Positions 53,189-62,247 of a DNA stretch of 64,000 bases are shown here, in pieces. Made by a program: the position numbers and the translations under genes. This stretch comes from Ignavibacteriales bacterium. GTDB taxonomy: Bacteria; Bacteroidota; Ignavibacteria; Ignavibacteriales; Ignavibacteriaceae. The stretch covers positions 1 to 64,000 of the forward strand of contig JADJIH010000004.1 of assembly GCA_016707115.1 (NCBI GenBank), given 5' to 3'. Numbering within the stretch: the first letter of the stretch is position 1; every line of letters starts with the position of its first letter. Under the pieces are notes generated by a model. It did not search any database. It was not told the origin of the DNA and saw nothing but the letters and a program-made list of their open reading frames with translations.

Positions 53189-53599
53189 TTATTCATAATA
53201 TTTTTTTACAGCATCAATAAAAAGTTTTGGGGCACGTGTTGGTCTGTTTGTTTTAGCATCAAGAAAAGCTAATTCCACATATCCTTCACATATAACTACA
53301 TCTCTTTCTTTGGCCTTAATAATATGATCAATATGAACTTTTACTGCTGGTAATTTTTCAACTCGAGTTTCAATAACTAAAAGTTCATCATAAAAAGCGG
53401 GAGAAAAAAAATGAATTTTAGTTTCTATAACCGGCATAAAGAATCCGCTCTTCTCAATTACTTCATACGGCAATCCAACTTCTCGCATCATCTCCGTTCT
53501 GCCGACTTCAAAGTACTCAAAATATTTTCCATTATAGGCAAATCTCATTTGATCTGTATCGGCATATCGAACACGAACTTCTGTAAAATGTTTTTGCAT
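53189..53599 (-). CDS. Acyl-CoA thioesterase, YbgC/4-hydroxybenzoyl-CoA type
   Basis: A 136-residue hotdog-fold thioesterase. The catalytic motif VRYADTDQMRFAYNGKYFEYFE (excerpt of residues 9-30) has the Asp in YADTDQMRF and the typical tyrosine pair; PRAPK-like RAPKLFID is near the C-terminus. Members hydrolyse short acyl-CoA or acyl-ACP thioesters. It is cytoplasmic, between nadC and accA, with terminators or repeats on both sides, so perhaps its own unit. Confidence 0.88.
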   Translation of the reverse strand: MQKHFTEVRVRYADTDQMRFAYNGKYFEYFEVGRTEMMREVGLPYEVIEKSGFFMPVIETKIHFFSPAFYDELLVIETRVEKLPAVKVHIDHIIKAKERDVVICEGYVELAFLDAKTNRPTRAPKLFIDAVKKYYE

Positions 53600-53635
53600 A
53601 TAATTCTAATTAAATTTTTGATGTGTTAAAATAAA

Positions 53636-53660
53636 AAAATCCCGAGCTAATCGGGATTTT
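53636..53660 (-). terminator. Terminator after accA
   Basis: AAAATCCCGA (53636-53645, with AAAAT first) pairs with TCGGGATTTT (53651-53660), a 10-pair perfect stem with a 5-base loop. On the minus strand it is followed by TTTTTTAT. It lies about 27 bases past the accA stop, so it ends the polysaccharide-accA transcript. Confidence 0.85.
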
Positions 53661-53686
53661 AAATTTTGAAACTGATTAATCTCATA

Positions 53687-54637
53687 CTATTCAGTAAAAA
53701 CGCCCATCTTACCAAATTTTTCTATACGGTTGTCTACAAGTTTTTCTGGTTTGATTTTTATAAGATCATCAAGTTCTTCAATCAAAGCTGCTTTCAAATT
53801 ATCTGCAGCCTCTTTATGATTTTTGTGTGCGCCGCCTAATGGTTCTTTAATTATTCTATCAATTATTCCCTGCTCTAATAGATCGGGTGCAGTAAGTTTT
53901 AATGCTTCAGCAGCTTGCTCTTTATATTCCCAGCTTCTCCACAAAATTGAAGAACAGGATTCAGGACTGATAACAGAATACCAGCAATTTTCTAACATTA
54001 AAATTCTATCTCCTACCCCGATTCCTAAAGCGCCGCCGCTTGCGCCTTCACCAATTATCACAACAACAATTGGAACTTTAAGTTTACTCATCTCAAAAAG
54101 ATTTCTTGCAATTGCTTCTGCCTGCCCGCGTTCTTCAGCTTCAAGACCAGGAAATGCACCGGGAGTGTCTATTAAAGTAATAACAGGCCTATTAAACTTT
54201 TCGGCAAGTTTAAATAAGCGCAAAGCTTTACGGTAGCCTTCCGGATTCATCATACCAAAATTTCTGTAAACGTTGGACTTTGTGTCTCGCCCCTTCTGCT
54301 GTCCCAGAATTACAACTTTATGCTGACCAATTGATGCGAGTCCACCGACAACAGCTTTATCATCTTTGAAAGCCCTGTCACCGTGGAGCTCAACAAAAGA
54401 TTCTGTCATGTCATAAATGTAGTCGAGTGTATAAGGTCTTTCAGGATGACGTGCTAATTGCACACGCTGCCATCTGGAAAGGTCCCTGTATAATTCTTCT
54501 TTCAATTGTCTTACTTTCTCTTCGAGCCTTATTACATCTTTTTCGATGTCAAGGTTATCGGAGAATTTTTTCATTTCATCTAATTTAGACTCTAATTCAT
54601 AAATTGGTTTTTCAAAATCTAAAATTGTTTTTGCCAT
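53687..54637 (-). CDS. accA: Acetyl-CoA carboxylase carboxyltransferase subunit alpha
   Basis: With AccD transfers CO2 from biotin to acetyl-CoA, giving malonyl-CoA. The 316-residue protein has the N-terminal coiled coil, the LARHPERPYTLDYI motif (about 62-75), GQQKGRDTKSNVYRNFGM (about 112-129), LIDTPGAFPGLEAEERGQ (about 153-170) and the GEGASGGALGIGVGD oxyanion region (about 196-210). I chose the ATG giving MAKTILDFEKP; a GTG 6 codons earlier overlaps the fusion gene's end. It follows the GT2 fusion gene and is the last gene before the terminator. Confidence 0.97.
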   Translation of the reverse strand: MAKTILDFEKPIYELESKLDEMKKFSDNLDIEKDVIRLEEKVRQLKEELYRDLSRWQRVQLARHPERPYTLDYIYDMTESFVELHGDRAFKDDKAVVGGLASIGQHKVVILGQQKGRDTKSNVYRNFGMMNPEGYRKALRLFKLAEKFNRPVITLIDTPGAFPGLEAEERGQAEAIARNLFEMSKLKVPIVVVIIGEGASGGALGIGVGDRILMLENCWYSVISPESCSSILWRSWEYKEQAAEALKLTAPDLLEQGIIDRIIKEPLGGAHKNHKEAADNLKAALIEELDDLIKIKPEKLVDNRIEKFGKMGVFTE

Positions 54638-54639
54638 CT

Positions 54640-56619
54640 TTACTTTTTGCTCCACATTTTATTTAACGATTTAGCAAGTATTTCTAAATCGAGCCAAATG
54701 TTCTGATTTTTTGCGTAATAAAAATTCAATTTTTCTAATTCTTCAGGATTCTCATTTTCAATATACCAATATCCGGTTAAACCTGTTTTCCCTAAAAAAT
54801 TATCACTAATTGATTTAGTTAAATCAGGGCCCACCAAACTAGCGCTTCTGCTTAATACTTTGGGAAAACCTAGAACGAATTTAGTAAAATCAGATTGCGT
54901 TTGCACCAGTTTGCTCTTGAAAAATATATAAGGATAAATCAAAATCAAAGAAGGGATTATTATTGCAAAATCAAATACAGCTTTTATAAATCTCATTTGC
55001 GGTATAGAAATATTATATTGCAAATCAATTACAGGCATATCATCAAGCATTGTAACTGCCGTTTTACCAACGATAAAATCAAGATTACTTCCAACTATTT
55101 TAAACTCAACATTTTCTTCACGGCATTTTGCAACTATCTCCATCATTTTGTTATATGTTAAATCACCGGACGAAAATATTACTTCATTGATTTTATTTTC
55201 TTTTATCACTCGCTTTATATTCTGATCGGTCCCGATCACATCAAACAAATCTATCTTTTCGCCTATATTCTTATTTGAAAATCCGATTAATCCAACAACA
55301 CTTCTTCTATCTGTTTTCTTCTTTTTAATCTTTTTACCGATTTGAATAGCATTATCATTCAGGCCTACAATCAGTGTTCTTTTTTGTTTTAAATCATCAT
55401 CAACCAAATCTTTTTTTAAGACGATCTTAAAAACAATTCGCCATAATGAAAGAGCAACTAACAGAAATACATAAGTTATCAAAACTATTGCACGGCTAAA
55501 TGCAAAATCCTTAAAGAAAAATGTTAATGAAGTTAGAATTGGCAAACTAATTAAAATGGAAAGCAGTGTTTTCGATACAGACAATCTGTCTTTTTTGTAA
55601 TTGCCTATTGCAAACGAAACAATAATCTGTATTAATGCAGGTACAGAATAAACAATAGGAATCGCAAAATCAGGGAAACCTCCCCAGTTGCTGAGGCTAT
55701 GATATATTTTTTCGGAAGCGAACAAACACAAATCGAAAAAGATAAAATCTAGAATAACTGAAATAATTACTAGTTTTCTCGCACCAATAAAAGCAAAAAC
55801 ACTTCTTACAGCAATTGCACTTCTTAAAATAATCTCAACAAGCAAAGAACTCGATAAATGCTTTTTAACAAAAAGATGCATTGCACTGTAAAAAACTTTT
55901 GTTTCATCAAAACTGCTTCGTTTGGTACTTTCACCTTTGTAATGGATTATTTGTGTTGAGTGAACATAATAAACTTTAAATCCATCTTTTTGAATTCGAT
56001 AACACAAATCTAAATCTTCACCATACATAAAAAACTGTTCATCAAATCCGCCAACTTTTTCATAAACTTCTTTTCGCATCATCATGAATGAACCGGAAAT
56101 TGCATCTACTTCGTAAGTTTGATTTTCATCAAGATAAGTAAGATTGTAACGTGCAAAAATTCTGCTGTTGGGAAAAAGTGAACTTAATCCAGTAACTTTT
56201 GTAAATGATGTCCATGGACCGGGAAAACTTCTTCGGCAAGCCAGCTGTAATGTTCCATCAGGGTTTAAGATTTTGCATCCGGCTAAGCCAGCAGAAGGAT
56301 TTAATTCAAAAAACTTTATCATCTTTTCAAAGGTATCTTCTGCAACAATTGTGTCAGGATTAATTAATAAAATAAATTTACCAGTTGCTTCTTTTAAGCC
56401 AATATTGTTGGCTTTGCCAAATCCAAGATTTTTTTGATTTGCAATTAATTTTATCTGTGGAAATTTTTCTCTAATAAAATCAACACTTCCATCATCAGAA
56501 GCATTATCTATAATTATAATTTCTTTTTTAAGATTTGATGAGGCTTTTTCTATGGAGTGAATTAAATTCTGAAGGAATTCTTTTACGTTGTAGTTTACTA
56601 TGATTATTGAAAGATCCAA
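54640..56619 (-). CDS. GT2 glycosyltransferase fused to a degenerate polyprenyl-phosphotransferase-like region
   Basis: A 659-residue fusion. Residues 1-240 are a family 2 transferase: NYNVKEFL near the start, NPDT (DXD-like, about 89-92), and the YGEDLDLCYR motif (about 198-207). Residues about 260-400 carry about five membrane helices; about 410-545 look like the CoA-binding-type NAD(P)-fold domain of polyprenyl glycosylphosphotransferases (KRTLIVGLNDNAIQIGKK). The last 110 residues have a membrane helix, then SLVGPDL and GLTGYWYIEN, matching the ends of the phosphotransferase catalytic domain. The KFRSM and GPIFF-type middle that carries the active site is missing. The lipid-transfer part may be non-catalytic or structural. 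Confidence 0.85.
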   Translation of the reverse strand: MDLSIIIVNYNVKEFLQNLIHSIEKASSNLKKEIIIIDNASDDGSVDFIREKFPQIKLIANQKNLGFGKANNIGLKEATGKFILLINPDTIVAEDTFEKMIKFFELNPSAGLAGCKILNPDGTLQLACRRSFPGPWTSFTKVTGLSSLFPNSRIFARYNLTYLDENQTYEVDAISGSFMMMRKEVYEKVGGFDEQFFMYGEDLDLCYRIQKDGFKVYYVHSTQIIHYKGESTKRSSFDETKVFYSAMHLFVKKHLSSSLLVEIILRSAIAVRSVFAFIGARKLVIISVILDFIFFDLCLFASEKIYHSLSNWGGFPDFAIPIVYSVPALIQIIVSFAIGNYKKDRLSVSKTLLSILISLPILTSLTFFFKDFAFSRAIVLITYVFLLVALSLWRIVFKIVLKKDLVDDDLKQKRTLIVGLNDNAIQIGKKIKKKKTDRRSVVGLIGFSNKNIGEKIDLFDVIGTDQNIKRVIKENKINEVIFSSGDLTYNKMMEIVAKCREENVEFKIVGSNLDFIVGKTAVTMLDDMPVIDLQYNISIPQMRFIKAVFDFAIIIPSLILIYPYIFFKSKLVQTQSDFTKFVLGFPKVLSRSASLVGPDLTKSISDNFLGKTGLTGYWYIENENPEELEKLNFYYAKNQNIWLDLEILAKSLNKMWSKK

Positions 56620-56630
56620 TTATTTGATCC

Positions 56631-57353
56631 TTACAATTTGCCAAACATATGCTGCAGTCTAAGCTTCCAAACCATTGTTACTGCTTCCCGAACAATTTTT
56701 TTAGACATTTTAGATTTTCCTTTAACACGATCAGAAAACACAATTGGTATTTCTTTAATCTTAAATCCTTTTGAATATGCTTTAAATGTCATTTCAATCT
56801 GAAACGAATAACCATTTGATCTTACCTTATCCAGATCAATTGCTTCTAAAACTTTTTTACGGAAACATTTAAATCCACCCGTTGCATCTTTTATTGGCAT
56901 TCCTGTAATAATTCTTGTATAAACACTTGCAAAAAAACTTAAAAGCAATCTTGCCATTGGCCAGTTAAGAACACGAACACCATTAATATATCTACTACCA
57001 AGAACAAGATCATTATCACTAATTGCAATTAAAAAGTTTTTTAATTCATTTGGATCGTGCGAGAAATCCGCATCCATTTCAAAAATAAAATCATAATTAT
57101 TTTGCAATGCATATTTAAATCCTGCAAGATAGGCGGTACCCAATCCCATTTTCTTTTCACGTTCTAAAAGATGAATCCTGTCGTTTTTCTTCATCTCTTC
57201 CTTTACAAATGCACCTGTTCCATCAGGTGAACCATCATCAACAATTAATATATGGATGCTTTCATCCTGTGATAAAACAATAGGAATAAGTCTCGGAAGA
57301 TTTTCGAGCTCATTGTATGTTGGGACAATTACTAGTGATTTGAAGTTACTCAT
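56631..57353 (-). CDS. Polyprenol-phosphate mannosyl/glucosyltransferase (DPM1-like GT2)
   Basis: A 240-residue family 2 enzyme that makes polyprenyl-phosphate sugars for use on the outer face. Motifs are PTYNELENLPRL (about 11-22), VDDGSPDGT (about 39-47), MDADFSHDP (about 94-102), and the late SNGYSFQIEM with the NRVKGKSKMS-type DRVKGKSKMSK. It has no C-terminal membrane domain, so it is the soluble DPM1 form. It is separated from the fusion gene by 11 bases. The sugar could serve the TMTC-like protein or the polysaccharide. Confidence 0.9.
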   Translation of the reverse strand: MSNFKSLVIVPTYNELENLPRLIPIVLSQDESIHILIVDDGSPDGTGAFVKEEMKKNDRIHLLEREKKMGLGTAYLAGFKYALQNNYDFIFEMDADFSHDPNELKNFLIAISDNDLVLGSRYINGVRVLNWPMARLLLSFFASVYTRIITGMPIKDATGGFKCFRKKVLEAIDLDKVRSNGYSFQIEMTFKAYSKGFKIKEIPIVFSDRVKGKSKMSKKIVREAVTMVWKLRLQHMFGKL

Positions 57354-57436
57354 ATTTTTAGATAGTAGGTTGAAAACTCTTTTCGATAAAACTTATTTTT
57401 ATGTCATTTATAGTAATTAAGTCATTCTTCGTTAAT

Positions 57437-57796
57437 TTAATTTTGATTTTTACCAATAGCATTTATGTAATTATTTAGTTTAACACCTAAATCATTAATT
57501 TCTTTTTCAAACTTTTCCAATTCTTCGTTAGAAAGTAATTCTCGGTTAAAAGCTTTTGTCAACCAGGTTTTAGTTTCGTATAAAGAACCTCTTGAATAAT
57601 AACAGAATTGTCTTTCTTCTTTATAAAAAAACCTGCCGAATCCTTCACTTAAATTTGCAGCAACTGAATCAGCTGATCTGATTAATTGCTTACCTATTGT
57701 ATCCTTTGCAAAATAATCCCATTTAACAACAATAACCCACACATCTTCGGCTAATTTCATTGATAATTGATAAACTCTAAGTTCTTCCAATTTCAT
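57437..57796 (-). CDS. Four-helix bundle protein (S23/23S rRNA IVP-like)
   Basis: A 119-residue member of the four-helix bundle family (TIGR02436-type), with the signature KQLIRSADSVAANLSEGFGR (about 37-56) and LYETKTWLTKAF (about 72-83). Relatives are often encoded inside 23S rRNA intervening sequences, but here the gene sits between two glycosyltransferase genes with no rRNA nearby. Homologues elsewhere form pentamers; the role is unknown. Spacing of about 95 bases to the phosphotransferase gene and 83 to the DPM1-like gene suggests a separate insertion into the operon. Confidence 0.9.
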   Translation of the reverse strand: MKLEELRVYQLSMKLAEDVWVIVVKWDYFAKDTIGKQLIRSADSVAANLSEGFGRFFYKEERQFCYYSRGSLYETKTWLTKAFNRELLSNEELEKFEKEINDLGVKLNNYINAIGKNQN

Positions 57797-57891
57797 CTAC
57801 GCCTCCAATCAAAAATAGAATTTAATACAATCTAATTTATCAACTAATTACTATAAATGACCATTGCTTGACCATAGAATGACTATGTATC

Positions 57892-59295
57892 TTAATCATA
57901 GTGCCCTTTGCCAAAAAGTACTACAAAAACTGTACGCAATAATATTTTAAAATCCATTCTTATGGACATATTTTCAATGTAAAAAAGATCATAACGTAAT
58001 TTAATTTTAACGTCGTCTATAGTTTCATCATACTTATGTTTTATTTGTGCCCAGCCGGTTACTCCGGGACGAACTTTTAATCTTCTTTTGTAATATGGAA
58101 TTTCCTGTGAAAGTTTCTCTACAAAAAAAGCACGCTCTGGTCTTGGCCCAACTAAACTCATTTCACCTTTAAGTACATTGTACATTTGTGGAATTTCATC
58201 AATCCTTACTCTTCTTACAAACTTACCCATACGGGTTACACGCGGATCATCCTTCTGTGACCAAACAGGACCAGTATGCTTTTCAGCATCATTTATCATT
58301 GAACGAAATTTTAACACCTTAAACGGTTTTCCGTTTTGTCCCAATCTTTCCTGCTTAAAAAAGATTGGTCCTTCACTATCAATCTTAATTGCTATAGAAG
58401 TTAAAATTGTAATCGGAGCGCTTAGCAACAAAATCAATAAAGATACAATTATATCCATCAGACGTTTAAGCTTCTTCTCCCACTCAGGCATTAACTCCGG
58501 CATAATATCGATAAGCGGCATTCCATATATCTGACTTGTCCGGGCCTGCCCGCTTAATATTTCATAAAGATCAGGTACTATTTTTAAACTAAGATTTTTA
58601 CCTTCTGTTTTAGAGATAACATCAACAAGAATATCGTGATCTTCTTTTTCCAATGCGATAATAATTTCTTTAGCATTATACTTCTCAATTATTTGCACTA
58701 ACTGATCTGTCGTTCCCTCAACCTTAATTCCATTATGATCTTTACCAATGTTTTCATTTTTCACTGCAACAAATGCTTCAATATCAATTCCAAGCGCAGG
58801 CGCATTGCTAATGGAATCCAGCACCTCTTTACCCTTGTCATTAAATCCTATAACTAAGCCGCATCTTCTGCCAATACCCTTAATCAATAAGTTTCTTTGT
58901 ACACTTCTAATAATGATTCTTCCTGAACCAACAAAAACCAAAAACAATCCCCAATAAATAAAAATTAAAATGCGGGTTGCAGTTGCAACATTGTGCATAT
59001 AGTCATCAATAAAGATTAAGAAGAAGAGTAAAAATATTCCGAAGAAAGTGGCTTTAAAGAGAGTGGATATTTCATCAAATCGTGAAGAAGCAAACCAGGT
59101 GCGGTACATACCAACAAAAGTAAAGATAATAAGCCAGTAGAAATAAATCACAAATCCGGAAATGAAAAATTCAGGAGCTATTAAAAGCGCAAACCACCCT
59201 GTCTCCAAACGAATATAACTGTAAGCAAACCAAGCAAAGTTGATCATTAGAAAATCTGTAAGGAGAAGTAATATTTTTTCTGTGGATTTGGACAT
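57892..59295 (-). CDS. Polyprenyl glycosylphosphotransferase (initiating sugar transferase)
   Basis: Starts surface polysaccharide or O-unit synthesis by moving a sugar phosphate to undecaprenyl phosphate. The 467-residue protein has five N-terminal helices (about 8-130), a CoA-binding-like domain (about 140-250), one more helix (about 280-300), and the catalytic domain with GPIFFKQERLGQNGKPF (about 311-327), KFRSM (about 330-334), SLVGPRPER (about 381-389) and RPGVTGWAQI (about 407-416). All active-site motifs are present, in contrast to the degenerate copy in the fusion protein. It is 2 bases from the upstream GT4 gene. Confidence 0.94.
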   Translation of the reverse strand: MSKSTEKILLLLTDFLMINFAWFAYSYIRLETGWFALLIAPEFFISGFVIYFYWLIIFTFVGMYRTWFASSRFDEISTLFKATFFGIFLLFFLIFIDDYMHNVATATRILIFIYWGLFLVFVGSGRIIIRSVQRNLLIKGIGRRCGLVIGFNDKGKEVLDSISNAPALGIDIEAFVAVKNENIGKDHNGIKVEGTTDQLVQIIEKYNAKEIIIALEKEDHDILVDVISKTEGKNLSLKIVPDLYEILSGQARTSQIYGMPLIDIMPELMPEWEKKLKRLMDIIVSLLILLLSAPITILTSIAIKIDSEGPIFFKQERLGQNGKPFKVLKFRSMINDAEKHTGPVWSQKDDPRVTRMGKFVRRVRIDEIPQMYNVLKGEMSLVGPRPERAFFVEKLSQEIPYYKRRLKVRPGVTGWAQIKHKYDETIDDVKIKLRYDLFYIENMSIRMDFKILLRTVFVVLFGKGHYD

Positions 59296-59297
59296 GA

Positions 59298-60479
59298 TTA
59301 CTTTTTTCTAACTGAATTTATTACCTTAAAAAATTCACTCTCAACTTTTTCTATTGAATAATGTTTTTTTGCAAACATTTTCCCCTTTTCACTTAATGAA
59401 TCGTAAAGATTAGTATCAACTAATAATTTTGTAATAGCTGTAACGAATTCTTCAGGTCTTTCAGCAACTAATATTGTGTCTTTAGCCTCGCTAAATAATC
59501 CTTGAAAGGATAAGTTCGTTGTAATACTTGGAATCCCAATAGCTAACGCTTGCAGTAATTTAATTTGAACTCCAGAACCCAAACGCATAGGCGCAATAAA
59601 AATTTTAGAATGTTGATAAAGGACCTTAATATCATCGACCCAACCTGTTATTTTTATTTCATCAGAGTTATACCTTAATAACTTTTTACTTGGGGACGAT
59701 CCAGCAATACATAACTTAATATTGATAAAATTTATTTTAAGTAAAGGGAGTATCTCATTAATTATAAAAAGAGCGGCATCTTCATTGGGCGGATATTCCA
59801 TGTTTCCTACGAAAAGGAGATCGTATTCTTTCTTAAAAGGTTCAGAGGAAGAAATAAAATATTCACTATCGATTGAAATTGGTACTATATGTAAATTCTT
59901 TTTATCGAGAATATTAATTTTGTTGTAGTCTCTCTCTGTTGTAATTAGCTGAGCATCAAATTTCTGTGATAATTCTTGTTCATATTTTAACACCCTTTTA
60001 TATTCATTTTTTAATAAAATTCGCATTAAAAAATTTTCTTTAGCGACCCTACCTTCCAAACCAAATGAAATAGCATCCACGTAGTCAATTATTTTAGGGA
60101 TATCATTAATATCTTTAACATACTCTGCCATTCTAATTAATTGACAAATAATCAAATCCGGTTTATTAGCATCTATCTCCTGAATAATCGTATTCTTAAT
60201 TTTCTTAGAGTAAAAATATGCAACTTGAAGTGGTAATTTACTCAAGCATCCTCTAATTAGGTTTAAAATAATGTTTACTTTTGAAAGTTGTTGGATAGAA
60301 ATCCTATTACCTAATTTATGAACCTTTTTATCATTGATTGACAAATTGTTATCAGAATTGATGGCCAATAAAGTAACATCATGAAATTTTTTTAACGAAG
60401 TAAGCTGTGAGAATGCTCTTAGTTTGTCCCCTTTATTAATGGGGTATGGTACTCTTGATACTAAATAAAGAATCTTCAA
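59298..60479 (-). CDS. Glycosyltransferase family 4 (GT-B)
   Basis: A 393-residue retaining glycosyltransferase. The N-terminal RVPYPINKGDKLRAF (about 9-23) and the C-terminal domain with FVGNMEYPPN (about 227-236), APMRLGSGVQIKLLQALAIGIP (split, about 297-318) match family 4 enzymes of exopolysaccharide pathways, close to those sometimes seen beside exosortase systems. It is the first gene of the minus-strand polysaccharide unit and divergent from the plus-strand GT4 gene. The sugar and acceptor are unknown. Confidence 0.9.
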   Translation of the reverse strand: MKILYLVSRVPYPINKGDKLRAFSQLTSLKKFHDVTLLAINSDNNLSINDKKVHKLGNRISIQQLSKVNIILNLIRGCLSKLPLQVAYFYSKKIKNTIIQEIDANKPDLIICQLIRMAEYVKDINDIPKIIDYVDAISFGLEGRVAKENFLMRILLKNEYKRVLKYEQELSQKFDAQLITTERDYNKINILDKKNLHIVPISIDSEYFISSSEPFKKEYDLLFVGNMEYPPNEDAALFIINEILPLLKINFINIKLCIAGSSPSKKLLRYNSDEIKITGWVDDIKVLYQHSKIFIAPMRLGSGVQIKLLQALAIGIPSITTNLSFQGLFSEAKDTILVAERPEEFVTAITKLLVDTNLYDSLSEKGKMFAKKHYSIEKVESEFFKVINSVRKK

Positions 60480-61020
60480 TTTGATCTGTACTCTTAAATT
60501 ATTTTAATGGACAAGTAATTGTCATTTAAATGACGATTTTGTTCTTTTTACTAGCTTTTACTGTATGTATTTTTACAACCTAACAAATATAATTACTTAG
60601 GTATACAAAGAATAATAATAAATCATCAATTAAAGGTGCAATTATTGAAGCTATTTAAAAAATTTTAGTATTAATTATACATTTATTGAGTTAGCCTTAA
60701 TAAACTAAATAGAAGTAATTATTAAACTATCAAACCAGGAAATGGGTGAAAGACGATTAAAATAATAATTATTAATACTAGTAATTAATGTAAGTTGAGC
60801 AACCTCAATTCTAAAAAATATGCAAGAGTTTTATACTTGATAAATAATTTGGACGAGATTTTGGATTTAATTTCAATATTGAAGAGCATATATTAAATAC
60901 TAGTTTTTTAGGGTAACTCAAAGGATTAAATGTCAAGTATAATTCTGGGCGGGATAAATGCACAATTTGCTGATTTCTAAATCATTAATTCAATTTTAAC
61001 CATTTACTATTTAAGAAAAT
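60480..61020. promoter_or_regulatory. 541-base divergent intergenic region between polysaccharide gene units
   Basis: Very AT-rich, with no ORF or RNA recognised. It holds a perfect 14-base palindrome GTCATTTAAATGAC (60521-60534), about 42 bases upstream of the minus-strand GT4 start, a possible operator. Several ACTAGTAATTAAT-like runs are present. It must contain the promoters for both divergent units; I could not pick a convincing -35/-10 pair. Confidence 0.5.
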
Positions 61021-61629
61021 ATGAAGATCCTCCAGATAAACAATAATCACTTTAGGAAAAGTGGGACTGATAGCGTTTATTTAAATTTGATTGAATTATT
61101 AAGAAAAAATGGACACGAAGTAATCCCATATAGCTTTAAAGATAAAAATAACATACATGATGATTTTGATGATTTTTTTGTAGAGAAAAATTTTTTTTAT
61201 AAATCATTTGGAAAATTCTATTCGCTTTCAGCAAAAAAGAATCTTGAAAAACTAATTGTGGCGACTAAACCTGATATCGCTCATTTTCATAATATTATTG
61301 GTGGACTCTCTTTATCCATATTACCAATCCTAAAAAAACATAATATTCCAACGGTTGTAACTGTCCATGGTTTCAAATATTTGTGCCCAGCCTATGTTTT
61401 TATTGATGGGAAAGGGGAGATTTGCGAAAAATGTAAAAATGGAAAATACTATAACTGCATTTTGAATAATTGTGCACCTGAGGGGATTATCAGAAGCAGT
61501 GGTCTTGCAGTAGAAAGCTACTTGAGAGACTTTTTATTCCCACTAACAAACTATATTGATAAGTATATATTTTTAAGCAGCTTTTATTTAAATAAGTACA
61601 TTGAATTTGAACCAAACATTAAAAAATAA
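61021..61629 (+). CDS. Glycosyltransferase family 4, N-terminal part (frameshifted)
   Basis: The first 202 codons of a GT4 enzyme: the N-terminal Rossmann domain with INNNHFRKSGTDSVYLNLIE (about 6-25), PDIAHFHNIIGGLS (about 83-96), TVVTVHGFKYLCPAYVF (about 109-125) and a cysteine-rich CEKCKNGKYYNCILNNCAPE (about 135-154), common in GT4 glycan transferases. It stops at 61629 after an AAAAAA run (61621-61626). The C-terminal donor domain follows in another frame to 62209. The start is ATG. Confidence 0.87.
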   Translation: MKILQINNNHFRKSGTDSVYLNLIELLRKNGHEVIPYSFKDKNNIHDDFDDFFVEKNFFYKSFGKFYSLSAKKNLEKLIVATKPDIAHFHNIIGGLSLSILPILKKHNIPTVVTVHGFKYLCPAYVFIDGKGEICEKCKNGKYYNCILNNCAPEGIIRSSGLAVESYLRDFLFPLTNYIDKYIFLSSFYLNKYIEFEPNIKK

Positions 61630-62209
61630 AAGTGTGTTTTTTTATAATTTTATTAATGAAATAGAGGATAATTATTCAAATAATAAGGGCAAATACTTTC
61701 TCTATTTTGGGAGACTCGATAGGGAAAAAGGTATAAAAACTCTAGTTGAAGCTTTTTCAAAAAATCAAAATACTAATTTAAAAATTATTGGGGATGGCCA
61801 TTTATCTGAATTTGTAATAAAGAATAAAACTGAAAATGTAGATTATTTAGGTTATAAAAATTGGAACGAAATTCAAAAATATCTTCATAATGCTTCTTTT
61901 GTAATAATCCCCTCAGAATGCTATGAAAATAATCCTATGACAATTATTGAATCCTACTCAATGGGAAAACCAGTAATTGGATCAAGCCTTGGCGGTATAC
62001 CTGAAATTATAAAGGATGGAGAAACAGGATTTACTTTTGAATCAAAAAATGTTCTTCAACTATCAAAATTATTAGAAGTGGCTGATCAAATTGATGAGGA
62101 GTCTTACCGGCAAATGTCAAAAAATTCAATTAGATTTGCAAAGGAAAATTTTTCCTCAGATATCTATTATCAAAAACTCTTAGATGTATATAAATCAGTA
62201 ATCAAATAA
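61601..62209 (+). CDS. Glycosyltransferase family 4, C-terminal part (frameshifted)
   Basis: The donor-binding half of the same GT4 enzyme: YFGRLDREKGIKTLVEAF (about 36-53 of this fragment), IPSECYENNPMTIIESYSMG (about 104-123) with the EX7E-type glutamates, GSSLGGIPEII and the C-terminal helix. The apparent ATG at 61601 is within the first fragment's frame and is not a true start. Removing one A from the run at 61621-61626 joins the frames as NIKNKSVFFYNF. A whole protein of about 395 residues would result, normal for the family. Confidence 0.85.
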   Translation: MNLNQTLKNKSVFFYNFINEIEDNYSNNKGKYFLYFGRLDREKGIKTLVEAFSKNQNTNLKIIGDGHLSEFVIKNKTENVDYLGYKNWNEIQKYLHNASFVIIPSECYENNPMTIIESYSMGKPVIGSSLGGIPEIIKDGETGFTFESKNVLQLSKLLEVADQIDEESYRQMSKNSIRFAKENFSSDIYYQKLLDVYKSVIK

Positions 62210-62247
62210 ATATTTAAACTTTATGACAGGATAGTTGTGGAAAAAAA

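Noticed and set aside
61601..61629. ATG at 61601 as the start of a second, separate glycosyltransferase
   Set aside because: It falls inside the first fragment and the two halves together form one standard GT4 enzyme.
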